A DNA stretch of 42,981 nucleotides from positions 1 through 42,981 of the forward strand of contig CANJIU010000087.1 of assembly GCA_947474365.1 (NCBI GenBank), in the 5' to 3' direction. Made by a program: the position numbers and the translations under genes. Shown in pieces: positions 40,744 to 42,981 of the stretch (position 1 is its first letter; each line of letters begins with the position of its first letter). The notes below the pieces were generated by a model, which worked only from the letters and a program-made list of their open reading frames with translations, searched no databases and had not been told where the DNA came from. This DNA comes from Opitutia bacterium (GTDB lineage: Bacteria > Verrucomicrobiota > Verrucomicrobiia > Opitutales > Opitutaceae).

Positions 40744-42717
40744 ATGCAAACAATGACTCTCGGCAGGAAAATCGCCATCGGCTTTGGCACCCTTATCGCC
40801 GTCGCCGCCATCCTCGGTGCTGTCGCCGTGTTGAGTATGAAGTCCGTCGAACGCGCGGCCATAACGCTCGCGACGGAATTTGTCCCGGAAACAGATATTG
40901 CGAGCAATTTGGAAAGCGCCATCTGGGAGCTGCAACTTGAGGTGCGCAGCTACGGCTTCACGGCCGAAGAAAAATATCTGGCCGCGGCGCGGACGTCGCT
41001 CAAGGATGTGCACTCCCACCTAGGCCAGGCGCAAAAGCTCTCGGACGCTCATCCCGACCTCGTGAAGCTCCGCGGAGATCTCGCCGCGCTCAAGCCGGCA
41101 CTGGCGGCGTACGAAAAGGCGATCGAGGAAACCGTCGTGAAAAACAAGGAGATCCTTGCCGGGCGCGAAAGCCTGAACAAGGCGGCCGCGGACTTCATCA
41201 CCAACATCGACATCCTGATCGCCACCCAGATCGAACGCCTCGACAAGGAAATCGCGTCCTTTACAGAGGTCGAAAAACTGAAGGAGCGGCGGATGAAACT
41301 TACGCTCCTCACCGAAATCCGGGGCGAGGGCAACGCGGCGCGCATCGCGGTGTTCAAGTCGCAGGCCCTACGCGATCCGGCCGTCATCGAGCAGGGCCTG
41401 TCGGTTTTCACGACCATGGAGAAGAAGTTCGCCGAGGTGCACAGCATGCTCAAGGTGCCGGCGGACATCGAGGAGCTCGAACGGGTAAAAAAGGACGCCA
41501 TCCTCTACCGGGATACGATGAAGGAGATGATGGGCGACAACCTCTCGCTTGCCGCCATCGGCAAGACCAGGGCGGAAGTCGCCGCGACGCTCCTCAAACT
41601 CACGGACGAAACCGCCTCGGCTGGCATGAAGCGCACGGTCAGCGCGGCGGACGAATCGAGTCAGAAGCTCTCTTCCTCCTCCACGATTGTAATCACTGGT
41701 CTCGCCGTCGCAGTCATTCTCGGCATCGCCGTGGCGTTCTTCATCATCCGCGGCACGACCAAGGTTCTGACGAGCGTCGCCACCTCCCTGCGTGAGGCCG
41801 CTGATCAGGTTTCATCCGCCGCCGGCCAGGTCTCTTCCTCTAGCCAGTCGCTGGCCGAAGGGGCCAGCGAGCAGGCGTCCTCGCTGGAGGAAACCAGCGC
41901 TTCCCTTGAGGAGATCAACGGCATGGCCAAGCGCAGCTCGGAAAACGCGCAAAACGCCAAGGGCCTCGCGGAAGAGACGCGGCGGGTGGCGGAACAGGGC
42001 TCAAAGCAGATGGACGAAATGCTTGGCGCGATGAACGCGATTAAGCAGTCCTCCGACAATATTTCGAAGATCATCAAGACGATTGATGAGATCGCGTTCC
42101 AAACGAATATCCTCGCACTGAATGCCGCGGTCGAGGCCGCACGGGCAGGTGAGGCCGGCATGGGCTTTGCCGTCGTCGCGGATGAAGTGCGCAGCCTCGC
42201 GCAGCGCGCCGCCCAAGCGGCGAAGGAAACGGCCGGCATGATCGACGAGTCGATGGCGCGGAGCAGCAACGGCGTCGGCCTCAGCGCCCGTGTCGCCGAA
42301 ACGCTGAGCCAAATCACCGACAAGGCGCGCCGCGTGAATTCCCTCGTGGCAGAGATCGCCACCGCGTCAAACGAACAGAGCAGTGGAGTGGAGCAGGTGA
42401 ACAGTGCCGTCTCGCAAATGGATAAGGTCACCCAGAGCAACGCCGCCGGTGCCGAGGAGACCGCCTCCGCCGCGGAAGAATTGACCGCTCAGGCCATGTC
42501 GTTGCAGCAAACCGTATCCGATCTGATGGCTCTCGTGGGCCAGCACAGCCACGGAGCGGGCGGGACGGTTGCGCCGGCTTCCGAACCGGTCCACGTCGCC
42601 CGGCGATCCCGCACTCCGGTTGCGAATTCCAACAACGGTCATTTTGAGCACTCGTCCGACCCGGAGCCGCACAACCGTCTCGCGAAGCTGGTCGGTCCGA
42701 GCAGCTACCACAACTGA
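40744..42717 (+). CDS. Methyl-accepting chemotaxis protein, apparently without HAMP domain
   Basis: This is a 657-residue transmembrane chemoreceptor. It has membrane helix 1 (about 10-31), a ~280-residue all-helical periplasmic sensor (32-312) of the long four-helix or helical-bimodular kind, and membrane helix 2 (about 314-335). The cytoplasmic signalling domain has the conserved hairpin tip EIAFQTNILALNAAVEAARAGE (449-470) and the flanking adaptation helices rich in Ala/Ser/Glu (QASSLEETSAS region, 377-387). After helix 2 the sequence runs straight into the coiled coil (RGTTKVLTSVATSLREAADQV in parts, 336-356) with none of the ~50 residues expected of a HAMP linker. The C-terminal tail (600-657) is disordered and lacks a CheR-binding pentapeptide of the NWETF type. 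It is probably co-transcribed with the periplasmic carbonic anhydrase, 30 bases upstream. Confidence 0.92.
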   Translation: MQTMTLGRKIAIGFGTLIAVAAILGAVAVLSMKSVERAAITLATEFVPETDIASNLESAIWELQLEVRSYGFTAEEKYLAAARTSLKDVHSHLGQAQKLSDAHPDLVKLRGDLAALKPALAAYEKAIEETVVKNKEILAGRESLNKAAADFITNIDILIATQIERLDKEIASFTEVEKLKERRMKLTLLTEIRGEGNAARIAVFKSQALRDPAVIEQGLSVFTTMEKKFAEVHSMLKVPADIEELERVKKDAILYRDTMKEMMGDNLSLAAIGKTRAEVAATLLKLTDETASAGMKRTVSAADESSQKLSSSSTIVITGLAVAVILGIAVAFFIIRGTTKVLTSVATSLREAADQVSSAAGQVSSSSQSLAEGASEQASSLEETSASLEEINGMAKRSSENAQNAKGLAEETRRVAEQGSKQMDEMLGAMNAIKQSSDNISKIIKTIDEIAFQTNILALNAAVEAARAGEAGMGFAVVADEVRSLAQRAAQAAKETAGMIDESMARSSNGVGLSARVAETLSQITDKARRVNSLVAEIATASNEQSSGVEQVNSAVSQMDKVTQSNAAGAEETASAAEELTAQAMSLQQTVSDLMALVGQHSHGAGGTVAPASEPVHVARRSRTPVANSNNGHFEHSSDPEPHNRLAKLVGPSSYHN

Positions 42718-42836
42718 TGCTGAAACTGCCGCGCGTAGCGCCGCGTCCGCGGTTCGGGTGGTGATTGCGTGCGACAGCTTGTGGGATGCAGGTTGTCGCA
42801 CAACGGAGGGAGGCGGCCCGAGCGCGAGTTCGCACT

Positions 42837-42924
42837 AGCAGCCCGTCGGACTTGGAAAATCAGGCTTGGGGGTGATTTTCCAAAATTTTTCCGGCGACGG
42901 GAGGCCCAACTCTGACGGGCTGCT
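42837..42924. repeat. Nested palindromic intergenic element (MITE-like)
   Basis: Outer arms AGCAGCCCGTC (42837-42847) and GACGGGCTGCT (42914-42924) are a perfect 11-base inverted repeat. Inside, TTGGAAAATCA (42852-42862) and TGATTTTCCAA (42873-42883) form a second perfect 11-base stem with a 10-base loop. The whole is 88 bases, has no coding potential and lies 120 bases past the chemoreceptor stop. It resembles small repeated palindromic elements or terminal ends of insertion sequences, and could also act as a terminator. Confidence 0.75.
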
Positions 42925-42928
42925 GAGC

Positions 42929-42945
42929 GCCGTGCGGAGCACGGC
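42929..42945 (+). terminator. Short hairpin next to the palindromic element
   Basis: GCCGTGC-gga-GCACGGC is a perfect seven-base stem with a three-base loop. A T-run (TTTTT) occurs about 12 bases later, too far for a canonical terminator. The rest of 42718-42981 holds no gene that I can support. Confidence 0.4.
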
Positions 42946-42981
42946 GGGAGGGACGGGTTTTTGTCGTATATTTGCGTTGGA

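Noticed and set aside
42837..42981. Insertion sequence at the right end
   Set aside because: Only palindromic ends are seen; no transposase gene or remnant is visible inside the window.

Overview
The window reads as a piece of a GC-rich Verrucomicrobia chromosome, most likely Opitutaceae or a close relative. The reasons are the Opitutaceae-style TonB-dependent receptor with an N-terminal carboxypeptidase-regulatory-like domain, the DUF1592/DUF1552 pair typical of Planctomycetes and Verrucomicrobia, the many Tat/Sec-exported sugar-active enzymes, and the near absence of Shine-Dalgarno motifs before start codons. The assignment is by gene content only; there is no rRNA or other phylogenetic marker here. 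Recognisable genes fill almost all of the sequence. I saw no rRNA, tRNA, CRISPR array, prophage or intact insertion sequence.

Left part (1-9383): the tail of an unidentified gene, a TonB-dependent receptor, an outer-membrane phospholipase A on the other strand, then a translationally coupled peptide-type ABC transporter cluster (oppC-oppD-oppF like) that lacks its binding protein and second permease. A small Dabb-domain protein and a convergent HflX GTPase follow. Envelope-stress part (9507-13980): a sensor kinase and OmpR-type regulator overlapping by 8 bases, a strong terminator, a DegP/HtrA protease, and a divergent exported glutathione peroxidase. Next (14111-17644) are two TPR proteins and a carbon-nitrogen hydrolase.

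Central minus-strand block (17713-30180): DUF1080 protein, DMFase-like protein and pectate-lyase-like protein in one tight operon; a Tat-exported Gfo/Idh/MocA oxidoreductase and TIM-barrel isomerase/epimerase in another; a DUF2062 membrane protein on the plus strand; then DUF1552, a large DUF1587/1592/1588/1585-type cytochrome-like protein and a DUF6250-like protein. This looks like a periplasmic oxidative/eliminative plant-polysaccharide or glycoside degradation region.

Right part (30256-42981): a vapBC toxin-antitoxin pair with two near-identical palindromic operators, htpG, a CorC/CNNM-type membrane protein, a GH106-like rhamnosidase, a Tat-exported PhoD-like phosphatase, a periplasmic beta-carbonic anhydrase followed 30 bases later by a chemoreceptor that appears to lack a HAMP domain, and finally a nested palindromic intergenic element.

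Main points of interest: the candidate periplasmic 3-keto-glycoside route, the carbonic anhydrase-chemoreceptor pair, the doubled vapBC operators, the window-wide lack of Shine-Dalgarno sequences, and the palindromic element at the right end. All similarity calls are from reading the protein sequences by eye; no database search was run.
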